Assembly: GCA_963669285.2 (NCBI GenBank) | Contig: CAXXSI010000030.1 | Location: 310,001 to 374,000, forward strand | DNA from: JAWKWH01 sp963669285 | GTDB taxonomy: Bacteria; Pseudomonadota; Alphaproteobacteria; Rhizobiales; Rhizobiaceae | Direction of reading: 5' to 3' | Length of the DNA stretch: 64,000 bases | In this document: positions 52,997-63,043 of the stretch, in pieces | How positions within the stretch are numbered: the first letter of the stretch is position 1 | Layout of the letters: each line of letters begins with the position of its first letter | Notes under the pieces: model-generated | What the model was told of the DNA's origin: nothing | What the model saw: the letters and a program-made list of their open reading frames with translations, nothing else | Database searches by the model: none | Position numbers and translations under genes: made by a program

Positions 52997-53752
52997 CTAT
53001 ACGCGCTTGATTGCGTATTCCTGTTTCCGGGACATGGTGCTTGCGTTTGCAAGGCGCTTCAAGCTTGTTTGTGGCTCTCCAGAAATTCGGTCTTTGTCAT
53101 TGTTGCTGGTCGCCACCTTCCTTGCCATGTCTACGTTGAAAAGGGCAATCATGGCATTCTCAAATGCCAGCGAGCGCTTCATCATACGCCTGATGTCGGT
53201 GACATCCCACTCGACATAAACCGCCCCGGGTCGTGCTGTAACGGTCGCGCTGGCATTCGTGCCGAGAATAAACGCGATCTCACCTATGAACTTCTCGCCA
53301 TCAAGGGTACCGGCTCCCGAATCCATTTCGAGATCGATCTCGCCGGAAACAACGTAGTAGAGACAATTTACCGGTTTTTCGATTTCGGTAAGCACCTCCG
53401 GCTTGGCTGCAGTGCGCCAGCAGCCGTGGCGCAACAGCCTGCGGAACTGTCCAGGTGTGAGGGTACAAAAAACGCTGTAAAGACCGGCTTCGTGGCTGCT
53501 CATCGCGAGCAAAGTTCGTTCGCGAATGATGACGCCTATCAAGACCATATTGACAAGCGCCAAAATGCTGCTGGCGAGTATTGCATCCCATAGCGGAACG
53601 GCGGAAACGAAATAATAGTAGGCAATGTAGAAGAACGTCCCAACCAGAACCAGAGTCCGCAGCCACAGTTCATCACGAATTAGGAATCCGGCTGCGTAAA
53701 ACAAAAGCGCAAAGTGCACGAGTATGCCCGCGGAATAAAAATGATCGATCAA
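52997..53752 (-). CDS. Three-helix membrane protein with Popeye/cNMP-like domain
   Basis: A 251-residue protein. Three hydrophobic segments lie at about 8-28, 32-50 and 55-76 (ILVHFALLFYAAGFLI, LVLVGTFFYIAYYYFV, ILASSILALVNMVLIGVII). A cNMP-binding-type beta barrel follows (about 95-200) with CLYYVVSGEIDLEMDSG, and FIGEIAFILGTNASATVTA in place of the phosphate-binding cassette. The Arg that contacts cyclic nucleotide phosphate in ordinary CNB domains is absent (NAS instead of RxA), as in Popeye domains. The three helices plus this domain match the layout of animal POPDC proteins and their bacterial relatives. The ligand and function are unknown. Confidence 0.75.
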   Translation of the reverse strand: MIDHFYSAGILVHFALLFYAAGFLIRDELWLRTLVLVGTFFYIAYYYFVSAVPLWDAILASSILALVNMVLIGVIIRERTLLAMSSHEAGLYSVFCTLTPGQFRRLLRHGCWRTAAKPEVLTEIEKPVNCLYYVVSGEIDLEMDSGAGTLDGEKFIGEIAFILGTNASATVTARPGAVYVEWDVTDIRRMMKRSLAFENAMIALFNVDMARKVATSNNDKDRISGEPQTSLKRLANASTMSRKQEYAIKRV

Positions 53753-54076
53753 GTTCGGGCATCCTACTTTATGTGCTGAGCTGCACGAATTGGATCCAAT
53801 TCAGTTGTCGCCCCAATCATAAAAGTAGATCAAATTCAGTATGTGGTGATTGCCACTATCGTTATCGCCGCCAATCGTACTGAATTCTCGGTAAGCATAC
53901 GCAAGTACAAAGAAAATCCAAAAATAATGTAGTTTCAGCGAGTTTACGCAAAGCCGCGAGATACTGGTGATGCTTTGCGTCTTGTGAATTCATGGAACCG
54001 GGTTATTCTTTCGATGCCTTGAGTCGCGTTGCGAGTGTTCCCTTGTGCGAAGAAAGTCTATTTTTTGGTTCAATAG
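53753..54076. other. Intergenic region before the giant-protein operon
   Basis: About 320 bp of AT-rich sequence between divergent genes. It presumably contains both promoters. The bases before the 54,077 start (TTTTTTGGTTCAATAG) show no Shine-Dalgarno match. I see no repeat or RNA gene. Confidence 0.5.
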
Positions 54077-57000
54077 ATGTCGGAAACGGATAGTTGGTTC
54101 CCCACAGTTGTTTCACCGGTCGCGCGGCTGGAGGAGGCAGCGCAAATGGCCGGTTTCGAGCTGCCAAACAAGTGGCCGCTTTCGCTGGATCACAATTTTG
54201 GCCTGAACGATCCAACTCCCGACAACTGGCTGGAGCAGATCGTCTTCACGCTTGAGACGTCTCGGCCGCTGATCCGTCTTTTGGTGCAAGTTGGTGCGAT
54301 GCCAACGCTGTTGGAGATCAACCCTGGCCCCAACGACAGCAGCCAGACTCAGACACCTGACGGCGGTGCGATGCGCTTTGATCTCGGCCGTCACCGTGCG
54401 GTGTTTCACCGCGATTGGGATCTGGCGGATTTCGATGGGCACAACCGGCTGCTGTTACCGATCCTCGGTCGCATCGATGGGATGGTGCTGACCTTCAAAG
54501 TCGTGACCTATGATCCCTATCCGCTCAATATCCTACTTAGTTTCGATCCGTCCGCCCTGTCGCACCCGGATGCCACGACCATCCGCGTCGAGCCAGGGAT
54601 CGAGGAAAACGAGTACCACCTGGTTCTGGACCTCTCGTCGCCAGGGGTGACCGACCTGAACGATTTTGCCGCGAAATTCTTGACCCAGGTCCGGCACTTC
54701 GTGCGCGATTGGCTGGACCTTGTCCAGACCGCAGCCGGAGCATTCGACACCAGCCTCGGCCGACCGGTGGGGCCGACAGGCCTGCTGCTGGATCCTTTTC
54801 ACTGGGCACCGCAGTTCCGCTGGGGTGAAGATGGAGGCGGCCGCAAAGCACGTATTGACGCGTTGGATCGGATCATTGGTCCGATCTGGACCGACGTCGG
54901 TCAGGACGCGCCTGCATTCCGCACGTTTCTGGAGCAGGAAATCCTGGGTGTCGAGGGCACCGACGGCCAGCGTAAGGCGGTTACCGCCGAGGACCGGCTT
55001 AAGCAAGCCCTGAGCGGACTGTTCTCTGGTGCCGAAGCGCGCAACCGATTGGAAGAGTGGCGGTTGATCCTCAAACTCGACATCGAAAATGTCGAGCGGA
55101 CCTTCAACGGCGCGCACGACTTTCCGCCCCCGCCGGAACCCGACGAGATTGCAAGCTGGTCGCTGACCGATCTGGTAACGGATGCTATCGCACGTCGTTT
55201 GGTGACGTATCAGGGGGCATCTTTCCTGCGGCCGCTGACAATGCGCCAGTCGGGCTTCGAGCTTCATGCCAGCGTGCTGAAGCCGTTCGAACACCTACTT
55301 ACAATGGTCGAGCCGAATTGGCGCGACAATCGCGTCGCCGCGCACGAAGCCCTAAAGACGCTCTATTCGATGATGTGGGACATCCGCGACGTAATGCTGG
55401 GCCACAGCAGCGCGGCAACCATACTGCCGAATCGCAGTCAAAGTTCCGCAGACAAGAAGTATGATGATACCAGCTTCATCGATGAGTTGTCGGGAGACTA
55501 CTATTTCTCCGGCTTTTCGCTGAACTACCCGGACGAGGCGACGGGCGCCTTCGATAAGCTGGTGGTTGCCACAGACCAGGTTGATCTGATCCTGCGCAAG
55601 AGTCAGCGCGAGATCAGGATGAACTGGGAAATCCGCGACCAGATCCTGTCTGGCATGACGGATCGCTACATTTTCGTCACGAGCGAGGAGCGTCACGACA
55701 TGTGGCGCAACTGCGCCGTGGCGTTGACTGCGGTCGATCGGTTCTTCGAGGCCGGACAGTGGAACTTTGGGCTCGAGGGCATGGCCGAGCAGTTCGTTTC
55801 CGGCGTGTTGGCTGGCGTCGGAGACAATGTGGGCGACCGCTACTACCGCCTAGTGAAGGAAAGCCTGAAAGCGGCGCCGATCAACGGGATTTTCCCGCCG
55901 ATCCTGATGGCCGGAATGATCAGCGGTATTGCCAAGAAGGTGAACGAGCTTCTGTGGAAGGTCTATCATATCGTGACCGACCCGATCGCCTTCATCGCCC
56001 AGATGACAAAAATGATAGAGACCATGTTCGCCACGCCGCCGCAGGACATGGCCTTCATCTTTGGCAAGTGCCTGGGCGAAGCGGCCTCGAAAGAGGCCGA
56101 CAAGCTGCTGAAACAGCGAGATACGGTGCATTTCATTTTTGCGATGGGCGAGCTTCTGGGCCCCATAGTACTTGAAGTGGTCCTGTCTATCCTGTTCGAA
56201 GTCTATATAATCGCGCCGATAATCAACGCCGCGCGGCCATTGCTCATGGCAATGATGAACGGGGTTATGGACACGATGCCCGGCGGCGGTATGCGTGCTG
56301 CGCTTCGCGAACTGGCCGAGGCCGATCTGGACCCATCGATCAATATAGACCTATCAGGGGACTATCCGGATATCGAGGCAACGCTGCCTCCGATTTCGGA
56401 TGCGCCGCCGCTGAACCGGTCGTCGGCGCTCGACCCGGATGTGATGGACGACATGTCGGGCACGCGACTGCCAGACCCGGACCCGGGCCCAGACCCGAAT
56501 ACCCCGCCCACCATGACCCAGGAAACCGCCGATGTCATCGACGTCGATGAGACCGGCGGACCGAAAACGGCACAGGAAACGATCGACGAGCTGAACGCGA
56601 TGGACGACGATGTCCGCTATGTTCAGGCCGCCGAGCCCGAGCGGCAGACGAGCAACTGGGACCAGCAATGGCAGCAGTTGAAGCAAGAGCAAATTGCCCA
56701 TCATCGCGACGCGCTGAAAGACGCACTGAACCACCCGGACTATGCCAATCTCGGCGTCAGCATCACACAAACACGCTATCAACTGACAAGGTTGGTACAT
56801 GACCGCCGATTCATGGATCCCCAGGCAGCTACATCGCTGATCCGGCTTCTGGGACCCGACAGCCCGCTCAGTCTTGCCGAGCGCCAGAATCTGGTGCGCG
56901 GACTAGTCAGGGTTCACAACGCTCTGAATGGCCTGAATTACGGAGGCAAGTTCCGCTCTTTCGCCAACCACTATCTTCAACTCAAGATGAATTATCGCGT

Positions 57001-57898
57001 GTTCGAGATTCTGGGCCGGCCGGACGTGGTGATCGATCCGACCGATTGGCTAGATGCAGCCTATCCGGATGTGAGTATCCACGAACATCTGCCCGTTTTG
57101 CTCGCACGCGGGCTGAAGAATGCCGAGGATGTCGAAGATGCGATCGCACCGCTGCATCACGGACTGAGAAAGGCAGTGCGCGATGCTTATAACAATCCAG
57201 ACAAATATGACCTGCCCGACCCGATCGGCACCGTCGATATACATGCACGCGCCGATCGGTTCAATTTTGTCGACCAGGAGCTCGCTCTTTCGGGGGCCAC
57301 TGCGGTACAACAGGCGCTGCATCGATCGGCTTTCGAGCGCTTTGGACTCTATCTTTGGGGATTTCACAAGCGCGTACCAAGACAAACCTTTGCAATTCCG
57401 CATCCCGACTGGCCGAACCGGCCGGGCAGCATCGAGATGTGGCTGAAACGCAATCCCAACAAACGCACCGCAGCCGACGACGCGGTCCAGCAGTCAGTGT
57501 CCGGTATTTACAATGATGCCCCGAATTTCGAGGGCAAGTACCACGCCTCGCACCTTATTCCGCACCGCCACGGCGGGCCTTCATCCGTCGACAATCTGGC
57601 CGCGGCTCCTGAACGCGCCAATTTGAGTTTCATGGCCGAGGTTGAAAAACATTTGGACTGGGCCATGGCGCGCTATGGCGAGGACAACATCTATCTCAAG
57701 GCCATCGTGCACGATTACGATGACTACGGCCTGCCCAAGAATGTCCAGTACTATGTCTACTCGGTGGACCCGGACAACGGGAATATGCCGCGCCTGGTGG
57801 AGGAGTTCTATACAAGGCTGGACTTCATCGAGGAAACCGCTGTCGATCTGAATCCGCCCGGATATCAGATGGAGCTTTTGCTGGACGGAGGCGACTAG
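54077..57898 (+). CDS. Giant protein with C-terminal DNA/RNA non-specific nuclease-like domain
   Basis: A 1273-residue protein of unknown family with no signal peptide. The N-terminal about 590 residues are globular and acidic. Residues about 600-625 and 690-735 are hydrophobic (GIFPPILMAGMISGIA; LLGPIVLEVVLSILFEVYII, APIINAARPLLMAM). A Pro/Asp linker lies near 798-815 (LPDPDPGPDPNTPP). The C-terminal domain (about 1150-1235) contains HASHLIPHRHGG (1156-1167) and DNLAAAPERAN (1172-1182), the pattern of Endonuclea_NS-type nucleases (GHLI, GG, N, N). This layout resembles polymorphic toxins. It is one base from the next gene and has no adjacent immunity-sized gene. Function is inferred, not shown. 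Confidence 0.75.
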   Translation: MSETDSWFPTVVSPVARLEEAAQMAGFELPNKWPLSLDHNFGLNDPTPDNWLEQIVFTLETSRPLIRLLVQVGAMPTLLEINPGPNDSSQTQTPDGGAMRFDLGRHRAVFHRDWDLADFDGHNRLLLPILGRIDGMVLTFKVVTYDPYPLNILLSFDPSALSHPDATTIRVEPGIEENEYHLVLDLSSPGVTDLNDFAAKFLTQVRHFVRDWLDLVQTAAGAFDTSLGRPVGPTGLLLDPFHWAPQFRWGEDGGGRKARIDALDRIIGPIWTDVGQDAPAFRTFLEQEILGVEGTDGQRKAVTAEDRLKQALSGLFSGAEARNRLEEWRLILKLDIENVERTFNGAHDFPPPPEPDEIASWSLTDLVTDAIARRLVTYQGASFLRPLTMRQSGFELHASVLKPFEHLLTMVEPNWRDNRVAAHEALKTLYSMMWDIRDVMLGHSSAATILPNRSQSSADKKYDDTSFIDELSGDYYFSGFSLNYPDEATGAFDKLVVATDQVDLILRKSQREIRMNWEIRDQILSGMTDRYIFVTSEERHDMWRNCAVALTAVDRFFEAGQWNFGLEGMAEQFVSGVLAGVGDNVGDRYYRLVKESLKAAPINGIFPPILMAGMISGIAKKVNELLWKVYHIVTDPIAFIAQMTKMIETMFATPPQDMAFIFGKCLGEAASKEADKLLKQRDTVHFIFAMGELLGPIVLEVVLSILFEVYIIAPIINAARPLLMAMMNGVMDTMPGGGMRAALRELAEADLDPSINIDLSGDYPDIEATLPPISDAPPLNRSSALDPDVMDDMSGTRLPDPDPGPDPNTPPTMTQETADVIDVDETGGPKTAQETIDELNAMDDDVRYVQAAEPERQTSNWDQQWQQLKQEQIAHHRDALKDALNHPDYANLGVSITQTRYQLTRLVHDRRFMDPQAATSLIRLLGPDSPLSLAERQNLVRGLVRVHNALNGLNYGGKFRSFANHYLQLKMNYRVFEILGRPDVVIDPTDWLDAAYPDVSIHEHLPVLLARGLKNAEDVEDAIAPLHHGLRKAVRDAYNNPDKYDLPDPIGTVDIHARADRFNFVDQELALSGATAVQQALHRSAFERFGLYLWGFHKRVPRQTFAIPHPDWPNRPGSIEMWLKRNPNKRTAADDAVQQSVSGIYNDAPNFEGKYHASHLIPHRHGGPSSVDNLAAAPERANLSFMAEVEKHLDWAMARYGEDNIYLKAIVHDYDDYGLPKNVQYYVYSVDPDNGNMPRLVEEFYTRLDFIEETAVDLNPPGYQMELLLDGGD

Positions 57899-57899
57899 C

Positions 57900-60800
57900 A
57901 TGGCCAACTCACCCCTGTCCGCTGTCGCAATCGCACTGTACAACGCACTCTATCCGTTGAAACAGGCGGTCACCACCGATACGGGGCTGCTGCTTTTATT
58001 GGCCGATTTGGGCTGGCGGCCCAATCTGGACGAAGCGCTCGGGCTTTTGTTCGACGCGACCGGTGTATCCGATGCTTATGCCGATTTTGCAGGTATCGCC
58101 AATGCGATCACGAATGCGTTGGATGGGGCCGAGATCACGGTCACTCGGCTATTGAACAATGAGGAAGTCGACCCCAATGAGGTGATCGACCTGATCAACG
58201 AATTCAGAAGCATCATCAACCAGCTGCAGAATGTTCGGCTGACCGGCCCAAATGCAATTTCCCTTCCGCCCGGACTGGACGTGCAACCCCTTTGGGACAG
58301 TCTGAGCGAAGAATTGCCCGATTACTTGCTGACCCGTTATGTGGCGCTGCATCAGCCGCAGCTTTGGAGCCTGATGATGACTCTGGGCTTGGCCCAGGTG
58401 GTGCGTGTCACGCCCCAGGGCGAGCCGTTCCGCGTACCCTATACGCGGCGGGTGATCCGCTGGGACTATTTCTCGGACTTCCTGAATGACCCGATCCAAC
58501 ATCTGCGCGAGGTCTTTCGCTGGGCGGGTGCCCGCAAGGCGGATGATCCGGAAACCGCGCTGGCGGGGATGCGTATCCTGACGGCGCTGCAGGGACTGTT
58601 CCGCAAGGTCGGTGTACCGGCCCATCTGGAACCGATGACCGACACGCTGACCAATCGTTTCCTGGCCAGCCCACCACCGCCGCGGGCAACACGCCCATCC
58701 CAATTGACAGTGCCGATGTTTCGCCTGATGCAGGGTGGCACGTCAGCACAACTGGCACTCGAGTTCGCAGCGGTGCCCGAAACCCCCGTGGCGATGCCGA
58801 ACGATCCGATTTCGGATCCTACGACACCGCCGGTACCAATGCCAGTGGCTGACAGTGTACTGCTGACCCATCGCACTATGGGATCGGTTCAACAATCGTT
58901 GCAGCTGACGGAAAACATCATCCTGAGCTTTAACGGTAACGTAGACGCGTCGCATCAGCTCAACCTGTTGCTGACCCCGACGGGACCAGAGCTGCGTGCC
59001 GATCCGGGGCTTGATTTCGCTTTGGACATCGACCTGTTGACCACCAACACAGAACCCTGGCTCTTGGCAGGGGCCGCGGATGGTACTCGCCTGACGCTGG
59101 GTGGCACGAGCGGTGGCGTAGCCCTGTCGGGCGAGACCGGCGGCCCGGCAGATGTCAGTTTCGACCTGGGCTTCACAGAGCTGGAGGTTGCGCTGGAGGG
59201 TGGTCAGGGGGACGGACTGCTCAACAGCCTGCTTGGCACCGCGCAGCTAGCCGCGACATTTGATGTCTCGGTGACCTACTCGACCGGTGGCGGGTTGAAA
59301 TTTGCAGGCTCCGGCGGGATCGAGGCGATCATTCCGATCGACAAGACCATCGGCCCGGTCTGGCTGGGTGATTTGGAATTGGCATTTGGTCCAGCTGAAG
59401 AGGGATTGCGTCTTACAGCGCTTTTATCCGGCGAAATGACCATCGGACCGCTATTCGCCTCAGTCGAACGCATCGGCGTCTATGTCCAGGCCGACGAGGC
59501 CAATGGTGGCGATGGGATGATTGGACCCTTCGACATCGGGGTCGGTTTCCAGCCACCGTCTGGTTATTCGGTTGCATTGGATGCAGATCCGATTACCGGT
59601 GGCGGTTATGTCAGTGTTTTGGACCACGAATATCGCGGTGCACTGGCATTATCCTTTGATAAAATTGGCTTTTCCGCCTTTGCGATCCTGACAACACAAT
59701 TTCCTGATGGCGACGATGGTTACAGTTTCGCCGCCTCGGTGTTTGCCGAGTTCTCGGTTCCCTTGGCCTATGGGTTCTTCCTGACCGGGTTAGGCGGGTT
59801 CATTGGTGTGAATCGCACACTCGACAGCGATGCGATGCGCGACGTTCTCTACGAAGGGCGGCTCGACGATCTTCTGTTCCCCGCCGACCCGATTCAAAGT
59901 GCACCGCAGATCTTGGATGACATGGCTGCGATCCTGCCGCCCCAGCAAGGCCAACATGTGATCGGGCCATGCGCACGCATCAGCTGGGGCCAACCAAATC
60001 TGATCAACATCACCTTGGGCGTGATGCTGGAAATCGGAGGCGAGGCCCGACTGGTCATTCTCGGCGGGCTGGGGATGATACTTCCCGACAAGGACAAGGT
60101 GCTGGTGGCATTGAACCTGTCCTTCATGGGAGAAATCGACTTTGCCGCTGGCACGATCAGCTTCGACGCCACCCTGCAGGGCAGCAGGGTTCTGACCTTC
60201 GCAATCGACGGCGACGTGGCGATACGAACAGGCTGGGCCAACGGAATTGAGCACATTGCAAGCTTTGGCGGTTTGCACCCGGACTATCCCAAACCCGCCA
60301 ATCTGCCAGACCTCGCCCGCTTGTCGATCAGCTTTGGCGGCAACAATCCAAGACTGACGCTGTCGGCCTATTTCAGCACCACGATGAATTCGCTGCAATT
60401 CGGGGCGCGGGCCGATATGTATGCGCGCGGGCCCAAGATCAAGTTTGTAGGCCAAGTCGCGGCCGAGGGTTTTGTCGCCTTCGACGCGCTGATCTATTTC
60501 AACCCGTTTGCCTTCCAGGTCGGCCTTCGGGGTGGCATCAGTCTTCTGGTCGATGGCGATGTCAAGGCAGGGTTGTTCTTTTCGCTCGAGCTGTCAGGGC
60601 CGAACACATACGTCATCAGCGGCGAAGTCTGGGTCAAGGTCTTTGGTATCAAAGTACGGTTTGCCATCACTCACACATGGGGTCAGCGTGAAAGCCTGCC
60701 AACCTACACGGCCAATGGCGCAGCGCTTCTGCGCGAGGCGCTGGAGACAGCGCCGGGGTTTGAACCCGAGGGCGGGAATGACCGCGATCTGGCAGTCAGC

Positions 60801-61463
60801 TTCCGCGGCGATGAGGATTGCGCGGGAACCATCGACCCACTGGGTCGGCTGCGTTTGACCCAGAGCATTGCACCGCTAGGCGTGGCGCTGGAAAAAATCG
60901 GCGAGGCTGATCTTACTGGCCCAGATACGCTCGATCTTTACGTCACACAGGGCGGTGCGACCCTGCCGGCCATCCCGGTGAACGGCGAGTTCGTGCGCGG
61001 TCATTTCTTCCGCTTGACCAAGGCCGAACGCCTGCGCAGCCCGGCCATCGAAACCCACAAATCCGGCCTGTCTATCGGCGCGGCGACAGCTCTGGCTGGC
61101 GCGGGCGCGGCGATTGAGGATAGCTATGAATACGAGGTGATCGTGATCCCGATGCATACTAGTGACGGACCAGCGATATTGCGCTCCGGCACGCGGGTAT
61201 TTACCGGCGATATCGTCCTTCGCTTTACCGCCTCGGCACAGGCGTTGAAGACCGCACCACGAGCCGGGGCCGGTGCGGCGGCATCGGCCATTGTCACCGA
61301 CCGCGTTACTATGGCTCCGTTGGAGTTCGGAGCCACAGACACGGTTGGAACGTTGCATCGCGATGTGTCGGCCGGCAATTTGACCAATGTGCGCCAAAGC
61401 GCAATTAATCTCGATCTGGATGACGCCAGTCCGGTCGCCAGCTACATCTCGGAGGCCGCGTGA
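57900..61463 (+). CDS. Giant Gly-rich beta-type protein (DUF6603-like)
   Basis: A 1187-residue protein without a signal peptide. Residues about 1-300 are mostly helical. Residues about 340-910 consist of short amphipathic strands with many Gly, Asp and Thr (SFDLGFTELEVALEGG, SGEMTIGPLFASVERIGVYVQ, GLGGFIGVNRTLDSDAMRDVLY), which resembles the DUF6603 family as I remember it. The C-terminal about 270 residues differ in composition and end with a Gly/Ala-rich stretch. The ATG lies one base after the stop of the nuclease-type gene and it overlaps the next gene, so the three are cotranslated. A structural role is my inference. Confidence 0.7.
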   Translation: MANSPLSAVAIALYNALYPLKQAVTTDTGLLLLLADLGWRPNLDEALGLLFDATGVSDAYADFAGIANAITNALDGAEITVTRLLNNEEVDPNEVIDLINEFRSIINQLQNVRLTGPNAISLPPGLDVQPLWDSLSEELPDYLLTRYVALHQPQLWSLMMTLGLAQVVRVTPQGEPFRVPYTRRVIRWDYFSDFLNDPIQHLREVFRWAGARKADDPETALAGMRILTALQGLFRKVGVPAHLEPMTDTLTNRFLASPPPPRATRPSQLTVPMFRLMQGGTSAQLALEFAAVPETPVAMPNDPISDPTTPPVPMPVADSVLLTHRTMGSVQQSLQLTENIILSFNGNVDASHQLNLLLTPTGPELRADPGLDFALDIDLLTTNTEPWLLAGAADGTRLTLGGTSGGVALSGETGGPADVSFDLGFTELEVALEGGQGDGLLNSLLGTAQLAATFDVSVTYSTGGGLKFAGSGGIEAIIPIDKTIGPVWLGDLELAFGPAEEGLRLTALLSGEMTIGPLFASVERIGVYVQADEANGGDGMIGPFDIGVGFQPPSGYSVALDADPITGGGYVSVLDHEYRGALALSFDKIGFSAFAILTTQFPDGDDGYSFAASVFAEFSVPLAYGFFLTGLGGFIGVNRTLDSDAMRDVLYEGRLDDLLFPADPIQSAPQILDDMAAILPPQQGQHVIGPCARISWGQPNLINITLGVMLEIGGEARLVILGGLGMILPDKDKVLVALNLSFMGEIDFAAGTISFDATLQGSRVLTFAIDGDVAIRTGWANGIEHIASFGGLHPDYPKPANLPDLARLSISFGGNNPRLTLSAYFSTTMNSLQFGARADMYARGPKIKFVGQVAAEGFVAFDALIYFNPFAFQVGLRGGISLLVDGDVKAGLFFSLELSGPNTYVISGEVWVKVFGIKVRFAITHTWGQRESLPTYTANGAALLREALETAPGFEPEGGNDRDLAVSFRGDEDCAGTIDPLGRLRLTQSIAPLGVALEKIGEADLTGPDTLDLYVTQGGATLPAIPVNGEFVRGHFFRLTKAERLRSPAIETHKSGLSIGAATALAGAGAAIEDSYEYEVIVIPMHTSDGPAILRSGTRVFTGDIVLRFTASAQALKTAPRAGAGAAASAIVTDRVTMAPLEFGATDTVGTLHRDVSAGNLTNVRQSAINLDLDDASPVASYISEAA

Positions 61464-63043
61464 TGACGGACAGTGTCGGCGATTTTGCGTTTCTTCCGAA
61501 CCTACGCGCCAGCTCCCTGACGGAGGCCAGTCGCGCCGGCATTCGACTGATGGCCGAGTATCAGGTTCAGGTTACCGGTAATAGCAACGACCACGATTCG
61601 GCTGTTCCCAAGACTGCGGTGATGAAAGGCCCCGGAGACGTGATCGCAATCAGCCCCGATCAAATTATTCGCACCGAACCGGAGCCGGGCTTGCGTGGGG
61701 TCGAACCGAACTATTTTCCTTATGTTGAGTTTCGCGACGCCGATCTGCCCTGGCGTTACACGCTGGCCGAGGGCGAAGATGCGCAGTTACCGCCCTGGAT
61801 TGTGCTTGTGATCCTTCGCGATGAAGAATTCACTTTTGCCGCGCGCGGCACCGGTCCCGCGCCCTGCATCTCGGTCAACGACGTGGCGGCATCCCTGCCC
61901 GATCTGTCCCAGTCCTGGGCCTTTGCCCATGTCCAAGTGGACATGAATGGGCGCAGCGGCACGGACCCTAAAGACGTGGTCGATGACAGTCCTTCGCGCG
62001 CGTTCTCGCGACTAATCTGCCCCCGCAAGCTCGACCCGGAAGTGTTTTACACAATGTTCGTGTTGCCCGCCTACGCGGTGGGTCGCAATGCGGGCCTTGG
62101 CGCCGTACCAGATCCGGCTCTGGGAACTGATCCGGCTTGGACCGGATCCGAGGCCCAGCCCCTGATTCTGCCTTACTACTTCACACAGCGATTTCGCACC
62201 GGGCCCGATGAGGATGTCGAGTCGATGCTTCGTCGCCTCAGGGCCGTTCGCGCCGACGAGGCTGACGAGGCGGGTGCACCGGAATATGCCTCGACCTCAG
62301 ATTTGGGATATTACCGCCAGTTCTCCGAAGATGCCAAGTTCACCTTTCCCTTGCAGGCGGCACTGGTACAGCCAGGGTTCAAGCCCTCGGATATGGAGAC
62401 GCCGGGCCGGCTGGCTGGACGCATGGCCAACACGCTGAACACGGTTCTGGCCGAACAACCAAATCCCGATGCCGAGGATGAAGAAGAGTCTGGTGAAGAT
62501 CCGCTGCTCACTTTTCCTGCCCATGGCGCGGCCTATACGGGACGGGACAGCGTCACCGTTGCACGGGCTAGCAATCGTTTTTGGTTCTCGACAATCAATC
62601 TCGATCTGAAATATCGACAAGCCGCCGGTCTGGGCGCCGAGATCGTGCGTAAGAACCAGGACCGCTATGCCCAGCTGTGCTGGGAGCAATACGACGAGTT
62701 ATTGGCGATAAACACCCAGCTGCGACATTTGGAACTGGCAGGCGCACTGGCGGGGCGGCTTGAAAGCCGCCATTTCCGGACGCTACCATCAGATGTAGGC
62801 CTACGTGCCAGCCAGCCGATGCTGCGCCATGTGACCGCACCCGAGCGCAAGGGCTCGATCGCAGGAGCTTTGCTCAGGGGCGGGTTGCCCATGGCCTATG
62901 CCGGTCGCGATTTGGCGCGCCAAACCGCGCGCAAACGGTCCGGGTCGAACGTGGCGCCGGCGGTGGTGGCAAGGGCGGGGCCGGTCGGCTGCGCGCGACG
63001 CCAGTTATTCCCGGCGATATGTCGCCGCGCCCGGAGGCGATAA
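61463..63043 (+). CDS. Large conserved protein of the giant-protein operon, N-terminal part (frame interrupted)
   Basis: This part codes 526 residues before a TGA at 63041-63043. The start is the ATG at 61463 with GGAGG 7 bp upstream; TGATG overlaps the stop of the previous gene. Readable protein-like sequence (SVGDFAFLPNLRASSLTE to IAGALLRGGLPMAYAGRD) runs to about residue 490; the last roughly 35 residues (AVVARAGPVGCARRQLFPAICRRARRR) look out of frame. The coding pattern continues in the -1 frame from about 62950, so one base may be missing or extra near 62938-62960, or the gene may be broken. I do not know the function. Confidence 0.7.
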   Translation: MTDSVGDFAFLPNLRASSLTEASRAGIRLMAEYQVQVTGNSNDHDSAVPKTAVMKGPGDVIAISPDQIIRTEPEPGLRGVEPNYFPYVEFRDADLPWRYTLAEGEDAQLPPWIVLVILRDEEFTFAARGTGPAPCISVNDVAASLPDLSQSWAFAHVQVDMNGRSGTDPKDVVDDSPSRAFSRLICPRKLDPEVFYTMFVLPAYAVGRNAGLGAVPDPALGTDPAWTGSEAQPLILPYYFTQRFRTGPDEDVESMLRRLRAVRADEADEAGAPEYASTSDLGYYRQFSEDAKFTFPLQAALVQPGFKPSDMETPGRLAGRMANTLNTVLAEQPNPDAEDEEESGEDPLLTFPAHGAAYTGRDSVTVARASNRFWFSTINLDLKYRQAAGLGAEIVRKNQDRYAQLCWEQYDELLAINTQLRHLELAGALAGRLESRHFRTLPSDVGLRASQPMLRHVTAPERKGSIAGALLRGGLPMAYAGRDLARQTARKRSGSNVAPAVVARAGPVGCARRQLFPAICRRARRR

